A DNA stretch of 64,000 nucleotides from Limiplasma sp036652695 (GCA_036652695.1 JAVVVJ010000006.1:10967-74966), one strand, 5' to 3'; positions 1 through 8,138 are shown, counted from the first letter of the stretch. The notes: generated by a model not told the origin, from the sequence alone. Made by a program: numbers and translations.

Positions 1-1
1 C

Positions 2-1174
2 TACGCGTTCTTTGTGCTCTATGCCAACATCGATCAGTTCAACCCCATGGAGCACCCGCTGCAAGACGTCCAGCTCACCTTAATGGACGAGTGGATTTTG
101 AGCCGCCTCAATCAGCTGGTGCGGCAGGTGGACGATGATCTGTGCAATTACCGCGTGCCGGAGCCCGCGCGCGCCATTACCGATTTTGTGGATGATTTGA
201 GCAACTGGTACGTGCGCCGCTGCCGTGAACGCTTCTGGGGCAAGGGCATGGATACCACCAAGGAAGCTGCTTTTGCGACGCTCTATCACGTGCTTGTAAC
301 GCTGAGCAAGGTCATCGCACCCTTTGTGCCCTTCATGGCTGAGGACATTTATCAAAACCTCGTGCGCACGGTGGATGGCTCCGCGCCACAGAGCGTACAC
401 CTGTGCGACTTCCCCACCGCGGACGTTCGCATGATCCATGAGGAGCTCAACGCGCAAATGAGCGCCTTGCTCAAGGTGGTGAGCCTTGGCCGCGCCTGCC
501 GCGCCGCCGCAAGCCTCAAGGTGCGCCAGCCCGTAAAAGCCATCTATGTCAAGGGCACAAGCTTTGACGCGCGCTTCAGCGCCCTTGCGGAGGATGAGCT
601 AAACGCGAAAAAAGTTGTTTTTACGGAAGACGCACGCGCCTTTACCACCTACAACCTCAAGCCGCAGATGCGCACGCTGGGGCCCAAGTATGGCAAGCTC
701 CTAGGCGCAATCGGCGCGGCGCTCAAGGCACTCGATGGCAACGATGTGGTGGATGGGTTTGCACGCGGCGAGGCGTTCCAGCTTACCGTGAACGATACCC
801 TCGTGGTGCTGGAAAAGGACGACGTGCTCACCGAGGCCACCCAAAAGCCAGGTTTTGCCGCGCAGCTGGAAGGCGATGTCACCGTGGTGCTGGACTGCAA
901 CCTGACCCCCGCGCTGGTTGCGGAAGGCTGGCAGCGCGAGATCGTAAGCAAGCTGCAAACCATGCGCAAGGATCTGGATTATGATGTGAGCGACCGCATT
1001 GAGGTAGGCTACGAGGCCGATGCGGAGCTTTCCGCCGCTATTGAAAGCGGCAAAGCCTTCATCGCTCAAAGCGTGCTTGCCACAAAGCTGGAAAGCGGCA
1101 CGCAGCCTAGCATGGAGCACAAGGAATGGGATATCAACGGCAAAAAGGCCGTGCTGAGCATGCGCAAGGTGTAA
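2..1174 (+). CDS. ileS: Isoleucyl-tRNA synthetase, C-terminal part (5' end outside window)
   Basis: Charges tRNA-Ile with isoleucine in the cytoplasm. The reading frame is open from base 2, so the gene starts before the window and only about 390 C-terminal residues are visible: the anticodon-binding helical domain and the tail. The segment DDLSNWYVRRCRERFW is the signature of the long, eukaryote-like (type 2) IleRS; type 1 enzymes such as that of E. coli have a different sequence here and a C-terminal zinc finger, which is absent. The tail (VGYEADAELSAAIESGKAFI) also fits type 2. Type 2 enzymes are often naturally mupirocin tolerant; that is family knowledge, not seen here. The next gene starts 29 bases after the stop. 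Confidence 0.95.
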   Translation, partial: YAFFVLYANIDQFNPMEHPLQDVQLTLMDEWILSRLNQLVRQVDDDLCNYRVPEPARAITDFVDDLSNWYVRRCRERFWGKGMDTTKEAAFATLYHVLVTLSKVIAPFVPFMAEDIYQNLVRTVDGSAPQSVHLCDFPTADVRMIHEELNAQMSALLKVVSLGRACRAAASLKVRQPVKAIYVKGTSFDARFSALAEDELNAKKVVFTEDARAFTTYNLKPQMRTLGPKYGKLLGAIGAALKALDGNDVVDGFARGEAFQLTVNDTLVVLEKDDVLTEATQKPGFAAQLEGDVTVVLDCNLTPALVAEGWQREIVSKLQTMRKDLDYDVSDRIEVGYEADAELSAAIESGKAFIAQSVLATKLESGTQPSMEHKEWDINGKKAVLSMRKV

Positions 1175-1203
1175 AAGCGCAAACCAGAAGGATGGTAAAA
1201 AAC

Positions 1204-2076
1204 ATGTATTTATGCAATCAATGGCGCGATTATGAGGTGCTGGACACAGGCGATGGCGAAAAGCTGGAGCGCTGGGGTGAAATTGTGCTTCGCCGCCCGG
1301 ATCCTCAGGTGATCTGGCCGAAGGCAGATCCCGCGCTTTGGGCACAGGCACAGGCAATTTACGAGCGCTCCGACGTTGGCGGCGGGCATTGGAATTTTAC
1401 ACAAAAGCTGCCCGAGCGCTGGATCGTCACGCTGGATGACCTTCGCTTCTACGTAAAGCCCACCGGCTTCAAGCATACGGGGCTTTTCCCAGAACAGGCG
1501 GCAAACTGGGCGTTTATGCGCGAGCGCATCCGCAGCGCCGGTGCGTTTCAGGAGCCGCCGCGCATCCTCAACCTGTTTGCCTACACGGGCGGCGCAACGC
1601 TTGCCTGTGCGGCGGCAGGCGCGCAGGTCACGCATGTGGACGCCGCAAAGGGCATGGTGCTCTGGGCGCGCGAAAACCGCGACCTTTCCGGCATCCCCGA
1701 GGCATCCACGCGCTTCATTATTGAGGACGCAAAGGCGTTTGTGCGCCGGGAGCTGCGGCGCGGCAGCCGCTATGACGGCATCCTCATGGATCCCCCAAGC
1801 TATGGCCGGGGGCCAAATGGCGAGGTGTGGAAGCTGGAAAACGAGCTTTATGAGCTGGTAGACCTCTGCGCGCAGGCGCTTTCAGATACGCCGCTGTTCT
1901 TTTTGATCAACGGCTACACCACGGGCTTTTCCGCATGCGTGCTGCGCAACCTTGTGGAGAAATGCGTTGTTGCGCGCCTTGGCGGCAAGGCTGAGGCGGA
2001 CGAGCTGGCTTTGGCCGTTACCAGCGGCGGCGTGCTGCCCTGCGGAACCACTGCGCGGTGGCTACCCAATGCCTGA
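1204..2076 (+). CDS. Class I SAM-dependent methyltransferase, RlmI/RlmK-like, probably rRNA
   Basis: 290 residues. A Rossmann SAM-binding core is visible: NLFAYTGGATLACAAAGA (motif I), an acidic VDAAKGM strand end, and the catalytic DPPSYGRG motif typical of COG1092-type RNA methyltransferases. Members related to RlmI methylate 23S rRNA cytosine, but this protein has no clear N-terminal PUA domain, so the exact target is open. The ATG at 1204 follows an AGAAGGA site by about ten bases; a longer frame starting at 1126 would run into ileS and is less likely. The stop overlaps the start of the pseudouridine synthase gene by 8 bases, pointing to translational coupling of two RNA-modification genes. 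Confidence 0.85.
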   Translation: MYLCNQWRDYEVLDTGDGEKLERWGEIVLRRPDPQVIWPKADPALWAQAQAIYERSDVGGGHWNFTQKLPERWIVTLDDLRFYVKPTGFKHTGLFPEQAANWAFMRERIRSAGAFQEPPRILNLFAYTGGATLACAAAGAQVTHVDAAKGMVLWARENRDLSGIPEASTRFIIEDAKAFVRRELRRGSRYDGILMDPPSYGRGPNGEVWKLENELYELVDLCAQALSDTPLFFLINGYTTGFSACVLRNLVEKCVVARLGGKAEADELALAVTSGGVLPCGTTARWLPNA

Positions 2077-2797
2077 AATCGTCTATGAGGACAATCACCT
2101 GCTGATTGCCATTAAGCCGCCCAACGTGCTCACGCAGGGGGATGAAACCGGCGATGACTGCCTGCACGAGCAGCTTAAGCGCTACATCAAGGAAAAATAC
2201 CAAAAGCCGGGCGAGGTCTACCTCGGCCTTGTGCATCGCTTGGACAGACCCGTTGGTGGGCTGGTGGCGTTCGCGCGTACCAGCAAAGCGGCCTCACGGC
2301 TGAGCGAGCAGCTCCGCTCCCGCCAGATGGAGCGCGAATACCTCGCCGTTGTGGAAGGCGCGGAGCTTGCGGATAGCGCATCGCTATGTGATCTGCTGCT
2401 CAAGGATGAAAAGACCGGGAACGTGCGTGTCGCGTCACCCGGCACCCCCGGCACGCAGGAAGCGCGGCTTTCCTACCGCGTGCTTGCACGCAACGAAGCG
2501 GAAAATACGGCGCTTGTGCATGTCATGCTGCAAACGGGCCGTAAGCACCAAATTCGGGTGCAGCTCGCAAACGCCGGGCATGCGATTGTGTACGACATGC
2601 GCTATGGGCACGGCGAGCGCGGGCAGGGCATCGCGCTCTGGGGCGCGGCGCTGCGCCTGACGCATCCCACCAAGGGGGAGCGGATGACCTTCTTATCCGT
2701 GCCGTGCGGCAGCGCCTACGAACCCTATGCCGATGCGGTAGCCGCCTTTTTACAGGATCTACGGATCAACCCTACTATCACCATACAAGAGGAGTGA
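2069..2797 (+). CDS. RluA-family RNA pseudouridine synthase
   Basis: 242 residues. Converts uridine to pseudouridine in rRNA or tRNA. The family motif HRLDRPVGGL is present, with catalytic Asp at about residue 59, followed by the conserved REYLAVVEG strand and the TGRKHQIRVQLA region. There is no N-terminal S4 domain, so it is of the short RluA/YlyB-like type; the modified position cannot be told from sequence. The ATG at 2069 sits inside the last codons of the methyltransferase gene (ATGCCTGA overlap). A longer frame from 1952 would overlap that gene by more than 120 bases and is rejected. Confidence 0.88.
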   Translation: MPEIVYEDNHLLIAIKPPNVLTQGDETGDDCLHEQLKRYIKEKYQKPGEVYLGLVHRLDRPVGGLVAFARTSKAASRLSEQLRSRQMEREYLAVVEGAELADSASLCDLLLKDEKTGNVRVASPGTPGTQEARLSYRVLARNEAENTALVHVMLQTGRKHQIRVQLANAGHAIVYDMRYGHGERGQGIALWGAALRLTHPTKGERMTFLSVPCGSAYEPYADAVAAFLQDLRINPTITIQEE

Positions 2798-2801
2798 GGA
2801 T

Positions 2802-3929
2802 GTGAATCCCAACTTTTCCTTTAAAGTGCTCAAGACCTGCAAGCAAAGCGGTGCGCGACTTGGCCTTTTGCACACTCCACACGGGGAGATTCACACCCCC
2901 GTATACATGCCCGTGGGCACCGCCGCAACCGTCAAGGCCATGACGCCCCGCGAAATGATCGAAATTGGCACGGAAATCATGCTGAGCAACACCTATCACC
3001 TGCATCTGCGCCCCGGCGAGGAGCTAATCCGCGAGGCGGGCGGCCTGCATGCCTTCATGTCTTGGCCCAAGCCAATCCTAACCGATAGCGGCGGGTTTCA
3101 GGTGTTTTCGTTGGCTGGCATCCGCAAGATCAAGGAGGAGGGCGTCGCCTTTCAGAGCCATCTGGATGGCAGCCGACGCTTCATCTCGCCCGAGGTCAGC
3201 ATGGATATTCAGCATGCGCTAGGCTCCGATATCATGATGGCCTTTGACGTGTGTACCGCCTATCCGTGTGATCACGCCGCCGCCGAGGATGCCATGCTCC
3301 GCACGCACCGTTGGGCGGCGCGTTGCCAAAAGCACCACACGGGCGATCAGCAGGCGCTGTTTGGCATCGTGCAGGGCGCGTTTTTCAAGGATTTGCGCAT
3401 CGAAAGCGCAAAGGTTCTTACCGATATGGATTTTATTGGTTATGGCATCGGCGGGTTATCTGTGGGCGAGCCAAAGCCCATCATGTATGAAATGCTTGAG
3501 GCGCTCATGCCGCATATGTCCACGCTGAAGCCCCGCTACCTGATGGGCGTAGGCTCGCCGGATTGCCTCATCGAGGGCGTGCTTCGCGGGGTGGATATGT
3601 TCGATTGCGTGCTTGCCACGCGTATTGCGCGAAACGGCACCTGCTTTACCACGGATGGGCGGCTGGTGATTAAAAACGCCCAGTACGCTCACGATTTCCG
3701 TCCGCTTGATGAGGAATGCGATTGCTACGCCTGCAAAAACTTCTCGCGCGCGTACATCCGCCATCTGTTCAAGGCAGGCGAGATCACCGGTGCGCGGCTA
3801 GCCAGCATCCACAACCTGCGTTTCCTGATCCGCCTGATGGAAAACGTGCGCAAGGCAATTATGGAGGACAGGCTGTTGGATTTCCGACGCGCTTTCTTTA
3901 GCCGCTACGACATGAGCCGCAATTTCTAG
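2802..3929 (+). CDS. tgt: tRNA-guanine transglycosylase (queuosine pathway)
   Basis: 375 residues. Exchanges guanine-34 of GUN-anticodon tRNAs for the queuosine precursor preQ1. Visible: the DSGGFQVFSL motif with the general-base Asp, the nucleophile region GVDMFDCVLATRIARNG, and the zinc site CDCYACKNFSRAYIRHLF. The usual family text is VxPTR in the nucleophile loop; here the Pro is Ala (VLATR), a small oddity. The start is GTG at 2802, seven bases after a GAGGAG site; no ATG fits, because the ATG at 2800 is followed by a stop. No preQ1 synthesis gene is in the window. Confidence 0.95.
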   Translation: MNPNFSFKVLKTCKQSGARLGLLHTPHGEIHTPVYMPVGTAATVKAMTPREMIEIGTEIMLSNTYHLHLRPGEELIREAGGLHAFMSWPKPILTDSGGFQVFSLAGIRKIKEEGVAFQSHLDGSRRFISPEVSMDIQHALGSDIMMAFDVCTAYPCDHAAAEDAMLRTHRWAARCQKHHTGDQQALFGIVQGAFFKDLRIESAKVLTDMDFIGYGIGGLSVGEPKPIMYEMLEALMPHMSTLKPRYLMGVGSPDCLIEGVLRGVDMFDCVLATRIARNGTCFTTDGRLVIKNAQYAHDFRPLDEECDCYACKNFSRAYIRHLFKAGEITGARLASIHNLRFLIRLMENVRKAIMEDRLLDFRRAFFSRYDMSRNF

Positions 3930-3943
3930 GAGGCTATCTATAA

Positions 3944-4351
3944 ATGAAGCGTATTGAAGTGGCAGCCGGGGTTGTGGAGGATAGCGAGGGGCGCGTGCTC
4001 ATCTGCTGCCGCAAGGGCAAGCTGGAAGGGCTGTGGGAATTCCCGGGCGGCAAGCGCGAACCAGGGGAAAGCTATGGCGAGTGTCTGGAACGCGAGCTAT
4101 GGGAGGAACTGGCGCTTCACGTGCGTGCCGGGCAGATTCTGTGCGAGTTAAACGCGCAGGAAAACAACATTCATCTCGCCTTTGTGCATGCGGAGCTATG
4201 CGCAAGCGCGGCGCTTACGCTGAACGTGCATAGCCAGGCCGCGTGGGTATGTTGGGAAGAGCTGCGCGAATACAGCTTTTGCCCCGCAGACAAAGCCTTT
4301 GTGGAGCAAGGCATGGGCGGCCTTTTGAAACCGCTTTCACCCAAGGCTTAA
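3944..4351 (+). CDS. Nudix hydrolase, MutT/8-oxo-dGTP diphosphatase-like
   Basis: 135 residues, the usual length for MutT. Such enzymes hydrolyse oxidised or non-canonical nucleoside triphosphates to monophosphate and pyrophosphate. The Nudix box spans residues 36-58 with G36, E42, R50, E51, E54 and E55 in place; the last conserved Gly is Ala (ELAL). The segment LEGLWEFPGGK matches the MutT/CTG-pyrophosphohydrolase branch. The AGGAGG site at 3928-3933 overlaps the tgt stop, so the gene is probably the last of the ileS-tgt transcription unit. Substrate cannot be fixed from sequence. Confidence 0.88.
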   Translation: MKRIEVAAGVVEDSEGRVLICCRKGKLEGLWEFPGGKREPGESYGECLERELWEELALHVRAGQILCELNAQENNIHLAFVHAELCASAALTLNVHSQAAWVCWEELREYSFCPADKAFVEQGMGGLLKPLSPKA

Positions 4352-4399
4352 AGGGTTAGCCCTTCACAATCCCTTCTTTTCGCCTTTTTTCATGAAGTA

Positions 4400-4428
4400 T
4401 TGACACCGCCAATGCACGGTGGTATACT
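4400..4428 (+). promoter_or_regulatory. Sigma-A promoter for nagB
   Basis: TTGACA at 4400-4405, 17-base spacer, TATACT at 4423-4428, with a TG just before the -10. The spacer ends CACGGTGG, and the same CACGGTGGTAT string recurs in the same register in the promoter at 33301-33329. CACCG and CGGTG at 4404-4408 and 4416-4420 form a short inverted repeat that could be an operator half-site pair. Confidence 0.85.
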
Positions 4429-4509
4429 TCCCGCAAGACGTATTAAGCGTATGTTGCATTGAATCCACGTGTTTTGCAGATACGTATTGCTTATTGAGGA
4501 GGTTTTCCC

Positions 4510-5235
4510 ATGCAGATTCATCTCTTTGACAACGCGGCGCAGGTTGGACAGGCCGCCGCCACATTATTGGCCGCTCAAATCATCCGTAAGCCGGATTCCG
4601 TGCTTGGCCTTGCCACCGGCTCTACCCCCATCCCCACCTATCAAGAGCTGATCAAGCTTTGCAAGGGCGGCGTGCTGGATTTTTCCCGCGTGAGTTCCTT
4701 TAACCTAGACGAATACTGCAACCTTCCCGTGACCCACATATGCAGCTATCATAGCTTCATGCGCGAGCAGCTTTTTGACCATGTAAACATCCCCCTTGCG
4801 CATACCCATGTGCCGGATGGCAACGCAAAGGATCAGCAGGAGGAATGCGCGCGCTACGACACGGCGATTTCTCACGCTGGCGGAATTGACGTGCAAGTGC
4901 TGGGCATCGGGCGCAATGGTCATATCGGTTTTAACGAGCCTGCCGATACCTTCGTATACGGCTGCCATATCGTGAACCTCACCCAAAGCACCATTGAGGC
5001 CAACCGCCGCTTTTTCGATAGCGAAAAGGACGTTCCGCGTCAGGCCATCAGCTTGGGCGTGGGCAGCATCATGAACGCGCGTCAGGTGCTGCTGCTGGCA
5101 ACGGGCGAGGATAAGGCCGAGGCGATTCACAAGGCGATTTGTGAGGACATCAACCCCAAGACGCAGGCAAGCATTCTGCGCACGCATTCGGATGTCATCT
5201 TCCTGCTGGACAAGGCCGCGGCAGGATTGCTGTAA
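4510..5235 (+). CDS. nagB: Glucosamine-6-phosphate deaminase
   Basis: 241 residues. Converts glucosamine-6-phosphate to fructose-6-phosphate and ammonia, the last step of amino-sugar catabolism. Family motifs are in order: GLATGSTP near residue 33, the SFNLDEYCNL catalytic-Asp region, and LGIGRNGHIGFNEP with the active-site His. The length matches the short Bacillus-type NagB without the C-terminal allosteric extension of the E. coli enzyme. It is transcribed alone from a near-consensus promoter and closed by a terminator. nagA is not in the window. It would take up amino sugar released by the GH20 and GH88 genes found later in the window. Confidence 0.95.
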   Translation: MQIHLFDNAAQVGQAAATLLAAQIIRKPDSVLGLATGSTPIPTYQELIKLCKGGVLDFSRVSSFNLDEYCNLPVTHICSYHSFMREQLFDHVNIPLAHTHVPDGNAKDQQEECARYDTAISHAGGIDVQVLGIGRNGHIGFNEPADTFVYGCHIVNLTQSTIEANRRFFDSEKDVPRQAISLGVGSIMNARQVLLLATGEDKAEAIHKAICEDINPKTQASILRTHSDVIFLLDKAAAGLL

Positions 5236-5281
5236 AGCCGCTTCCCAGGTAGCTCTTCTAAAAACTTGTAGCCAAAATCTC

Positions 5282-5323
5282 CGCGCAGGTCACAAAGCCG
5301 TGGCTTGCGCGCATTTTTATTTT
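5282..5323 (+). terminator. Rho-independent terminator of nagB
   Basis: CGCGCA at 5282-5287 pairs with TGCGCG at 5306-5311, extended by GTCAC/GTGGC around an AAAGCC loop, followed by a T-rich tract to 5323. Confidence 0.8.
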
Positions 5324-5325
5324 CC

Positions 5326-5361
5326 CCCAACCTGATCGCACGCCCATGCGGTCTGGTTGGG
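5326..5361. repeat. Unexplained inverted repeat upstream of the flavodoxin promoter
   Basis: CCCAACC (5326-5332) pairs with GGTTGGG (5355-5361), and inside these GATCGCA pairs with TGCGGTC around a six-base loop, with a symmetric T:T mismatch. There is no T tract after it, so it is not a normal terminator. It lies 24 bases before the -35 of the next promoter and could be a regulator site or an mRNA structure. Confidence 0.5.
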
Positions 5362-5384
5362 TTCGCTAAGAGCCAAAGAGGGAA

Positions 5385-5412
5385 TTGACGTTTCCTTTCC
5401 TTATGTTATAAT
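5385..5412 (+). promoter_or_regulatory. Sigma-A promoter for the flavodoxin-ECF operon
   Basis: TTGACG at 5385-5390, 16-base spacer, TATAAT at 5407-5412. It is the only convincing promoter before the string of overlapping genes from 5459 to 9717. No FMN riboswitch core was recognised between it and the start codon. Confidence 0.82.
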
Positions 5413-5458
5413 GATTTGGCTTGATTGACTTCCTCGCAATGCTGAAAGGAGACGTTGG

Positions 5459-5962
5459 ATGAACGTTCTTGTTGCCTATGCATCCAAGACCGGCACCACG
5501 CAACGGGCAGCCGCAAAGCTCGCCGAGCGTATCGCGCAAAGCGGCGCGAAAGCGGAGCTCGTCAACCTTAACACCGCCGCGCCGGATTGTGCCGCCTATG
5601 ATGCGGTCGCCATCGGAGGCTCCATCCGGATGGGGCTGCTCCATCATTCGGCCAAAAAGTATATCGCCGCAAACGTGGACAAGCTGCAAAGCCTCCCCGT
5701 GGGCTTTTTTTGCTGCCGCTGCGGCAAGGACGACACCCGTGCCGTGCTCACCGCGCAGATCGGCGCGAAGCTGATGGCGCACGCGGCGGCAGTTGCTTCC
5801 TTCGGCGGGGAACTGAACCCCGCCCTGCAAAAGGGCATTGACCGCATCGTTGTTGCCATTGTATCCAAAAGCGAGCAAAGCAGCGCCATGCAGGCCGATG
5901 GCATCCATGTCGAGCGCATCGCCGAATTTGCCGACACGCTTGTGCAAGCGGTGCAAGCATGA
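5459..5962 (+). CDS. Flavodoxin-like protein (HemG-type flavodoxin domain family)
   Basis: 167 residues. The N-terminal MNVLVAYASKTGTTQRAA is the FMN phosphate-binding loop of flavodoxins (S/T-K-T-G-T-T). The segment YDAVAIGGSIRMG resembles the second FMN loop of menaquinone-dependent protoporphyrinogen oxidase (HemG) and related flavodoxin-fold proteins. Likely a cytoplasmic FMN-dependent redox protein; whether it oxidises porphyrin is unknown and no haem genes are nearby. Start ATG follows AAAGGAG by about eight bases. Its stop overlaps the start of the riboflavin kinase-EcfA1 gene as ATGA, so an FMN-using protein and an FMN-making enzyme are translationally coupled. Confidence 0.82.
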   Translation: MNVLVAYASKTGTTQRAAAKLAERIAQSGAKAELVNLNTAAPDCAAYDAVAIGGSIRMGLLHHSAKKYIAANVDKLQSLPVGFFCCRCGKDDTRAVLTAQIGAKLMAHAAAVASFGGELNPALQKGIDRIVVAIVSKSEQSSAMQADGIHVERIAEFADTLVQAVQA

Positions 5963-7287
5963 GCGAGCTTTCCTTTACGCTGCACGGACAGGTCATTCGC
6001 GGCAAGCGGCTCGGCAGCAAGTTGGGCTTCCCCACCGCCAACATCGCCTATGCCCGGGACGACCGCAGCTGGCCGCGCGAAGGCGTTTATATTGGCGTGG
6101 CGGAGGTGGAGGGCATCAAACGGAGCTACCTTGCCATCCTCAACCAAGGCAGTCACCCCACTGCTCCGGAGGGCGTGCCCACCGTGGAAGCGCACCTGCT
6201 TGGCTACCCAAACCATGCGCTGTATGGCCAGTGCCTCACGCTTACCTACCGCGCTTTTTTGCGCCCGGAGCAAACCTTTGCCTCGCTGGAGCAGCTCAAG
6301 GAGCAGCTCAGCGAGGATCGCCGAAGCGCGTTGCTTTGGGCGCGTCTGCATGAGCCCGCCTTGCTTGCGCAATCAGACGAGCTTTCCCCCACCGAACAAG
6401 CAAGGAGCACACCCGAAGCTATGCAAAGCAAACAGCCAGTATCTCTGGATTCCCCCATGCGCATTGAAAACGTATCCTATCAATATGAGCAGGACAGCCC
6501 CCTTGCCGTGAAAGCCGTAACCCTTGATGTGGAAAAAGGGAGCTTTGTGGCGGTGCTTGGGCACAACGGCTCCGGCAAGAGCACGCTCGCCAAGCTCATG
6601 AACGCGCTCTACCTGCCCACAGAGGGGCGCGTGCTGGTATGCGGCATGGATACCGCCGCCGAGGAAGAGGTTTGGAAGCTTCGTAGGCACGCGGGCATGG
6701 TGTTTCAAAACCCCGATAACCAGATTGTCGCCAACGTTGTGCGCGAGGATGTGGCCTTTGGGCTGGAGAACCTCGGCATTCCGCAGGAGGATATGATCCC
6801 CCGCATCGATGCGGCGCTTGCCGCCGTGCGCATGACCGATCGCGCGACCGCTGCGCCGCACATGCTCAGCGGCGGTCAAAAACAGCGCGTTGCCGTGGCG
6901 GGCGTGCTTGCCATGCAACCCGAAGTGATGATTTTGGACGAGGCAACCGCCATGCTTGACCCCTCAGGCCGCAAGGACGTGCTTGCCACCGTGAAAAAGC
7001 TCAATCGCGAGCAGGGCATTACCGTGATCTGGATTACGCATTTTATGGAGGAAGCCGCCCTAGCCGACCGCGTGGTGGTGCTGGATAAGGGCGCGGTGGC
7101 CATGGATGGAACGCCCGCGCAGGTGTTCAGCCGCGTCACCGCTATCAAGGCGCTTGGGCTGGATGTGCCGCCCATGGCGGAGCTTGCGCAGGAGCTGCGC
7201 GCCGCCGGCCTTGCGCTACCCGAGGGGATTTTGACCGTCGCGGATATGGTAAAGGAGCTGAAAAACACGCTATGCCCATCCAAGTAG
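5959..7287 (+). CDS. ecfA1: Riboflavin kinase domain fused to energy-coupling factor transporter ATPase EcfA1
   Basis: 442 residues in one open frame. Residues about 7-130 are a complete riboflavin kinase domain: GKRLGSKLGFPTAN at 15-28, then ILNQGSHPT, TVEAHLLGYP and FLRPEQTFASLEQLK, as in the C-terminal half of bifunctional RibF; the FAD synthetase half is missing. A polar linker spans about 132-166. Residues about 167-440 are a full EcfA-type ABC ATPase: Walker A GHNGSGKST at 201, Q-loop VFQNPDNQ, signature LSGGQKQR at 303, Walker B VMILDE at 323-328, and ITH switch His. An internal ATG at codon 155 (6421) follows AAGGAG by 13 bases, so a separate ATPase form may also be made. It overlaps ecfA2 by 16 bases. 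The fusion is seen directly; a functional link of import to phosphorylation is inference. Confidence 0.9.
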   Translation: MSELSFTLHGQVIRGKRLGSKLGFPTANIAYARDDRSWPREGVYIGVAEVEGIKRSYLAILNQGSHPTAPEGVPTVEAHLLGYPNHALYGQCLTLTYRAFLRPEQTFASLEQLKEQLSEDRRSALLWARLHEPALLAQSDELSPTEQARSTPEAMQSKQPVSLDSPMRIENVSYQYEQDSPLAVKAVTLDVEKGSFVAVLGHNGSGKSTLAKLMNALYLPTEGRVLVCGMDTAAEEEVWKLRRHAGMVFQNPDNQIVANVVREDVAFGLENLGIPQEDMIPRIDAALAAVRMTDRATAAPHMLSGGQKQRVAVAGVLAMQPEVMILDEATAMLDPSGRKDVLATVKKLNREQGITVIWITHFMEEAALADRVVVLDKGAVAMDGTPAQVFSRVTAIKALGLDVPPMAELAQELRAAGLALPEGILTVADMVKELKNTLCPSK

Positions 7288-8138
7288 AACATTTGACGCA
7301 TACCTATATGCCGGGCAGTCCTTTTGCGGCGGTCGCGCTCCATGACGTGAGCCTGACCATTGCGGATGGGGAGCTGATTGGCCTGCTGGGGCATACCGGC
7401 TCCGGCAAAACGACGCTCGTGCAGCATTTGAACGGCCTGATGAAACCAACGGAAGGCCGCGTGGTGGTGGATGATCTGGATATCACCCGCAAGGGCACCA
7501 GTCTTTTGGAGGTTCGCAAAAAGGTTGGGCTGGTGTTTCAGTACCCGGAATACCAGCTTTTTGAAGAAACCGTAGCGCGCGATATCGCCTTTGGCCCCAA
7601 GAACATGGGGCTTGCGCAGGCCGAAATTGATGAGCGCGTGCGCGGCGCGTGCGCACAGGTTGGGTTGGATTTCCAAGCCATTGGCGAGCGCTCGCCCTTT
7701 GAGCTAAGCGGCGGACAGATGCGGCGCGTGGCGATCGCGGGCGTGCTCGCCATGCGACCCAAGATTCTCGTTTTGGATGAGCCGACCGCTGGGCTAGACC
7801 CCGCCGGGCGGCGCGGTATCCTCTCCATGATCCGCAACCTGCACGCTGCCGGCGGGCTTACGGTGATTATGGTCAGCCATAGTATGGACGATATCGCCAG
7901 CCTTGCCACGCGGCTGATTGTGATGAGTCAAGGAGAGCTGGTGCTCAGCGGCACACCCCGCGAGGTGTTTACACAGCAGGAGCTGCTCAAATCCATCGGG
8001 CTTGGCGTGCCACAGGCGGCGGAGCTTGCGCATGCGCTGATCGCCGAGGGCTACCCGCTGCCCGGCGACCTCTACACCCTCACCGAGGTGCGCGAGGCCA
8101 TTTTGGCGCTTGCGGGAAAGGGGGCGGCCGCATGCTAA
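7272..8138 (+). CDS. ecfA2: Energy-coupling factor transporter ATPase EcfA2
   Basis: 288 residues. Second ATPase of the vitamin-uptake ECF module; heterodimerises with EcfA1 on the cytoplasmic face of EcfT. Walker A GHTGSGKT at 40-47, Q-loop VFQYPEYQLFEETV (the EYQLFEETV text is characteristic of EcfA2), signature LSGGQMRRVAIAGVLA, Walker B ILVLDEPTAGLDP, switch SHSMDD. The start lies inside the end of the ecfA1 fusion gene, and the stop overlaps the ecfT start by 7 bases. No substrate-binding S component (such as RibU) is in the window, so the module presumably serves S components coded elsewhere. Confidence 0.95.
   Translation: MPIQVEHLTHTYMPGSPFAAVALHDVSLTIADGELIGLLGHTGSGKTTLVQHLNGLMKPTEGRVVVDDLDITRKGTSLLEVRKKVGLVFQYPEYQLFEETVARDIAFGPKNMGLAQAEIDERVRGACAQVGLDFQAIGERSPFELSGGQMRRVAIAGVLAMRPKILVLDEPTAGLDPAGRRGILSMIRNLHAAGGLTVIMVSHSMDDIASLATRLIVMSQGELVLSGTPREVFTQQELLKSIGLGVPQAAELAHALIAEGYPLPGDLYTLTEVREAILALAGKGAAAC

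Noticed and set aside
5236..5458. FMN riboswitch before the flavin module
   Set aside because: The region has a terminator, an inverted repeat and a promoter whose start point leaves only about 40 bases of leader, too short for an RFN element; no RFN core strings were seen.
5644..6372. A 242-codon minus-strand frame over the flavodoxin-kinase junction
   Set aside because: Overlaps two recognised plus-strand genes and has no motif of its own.
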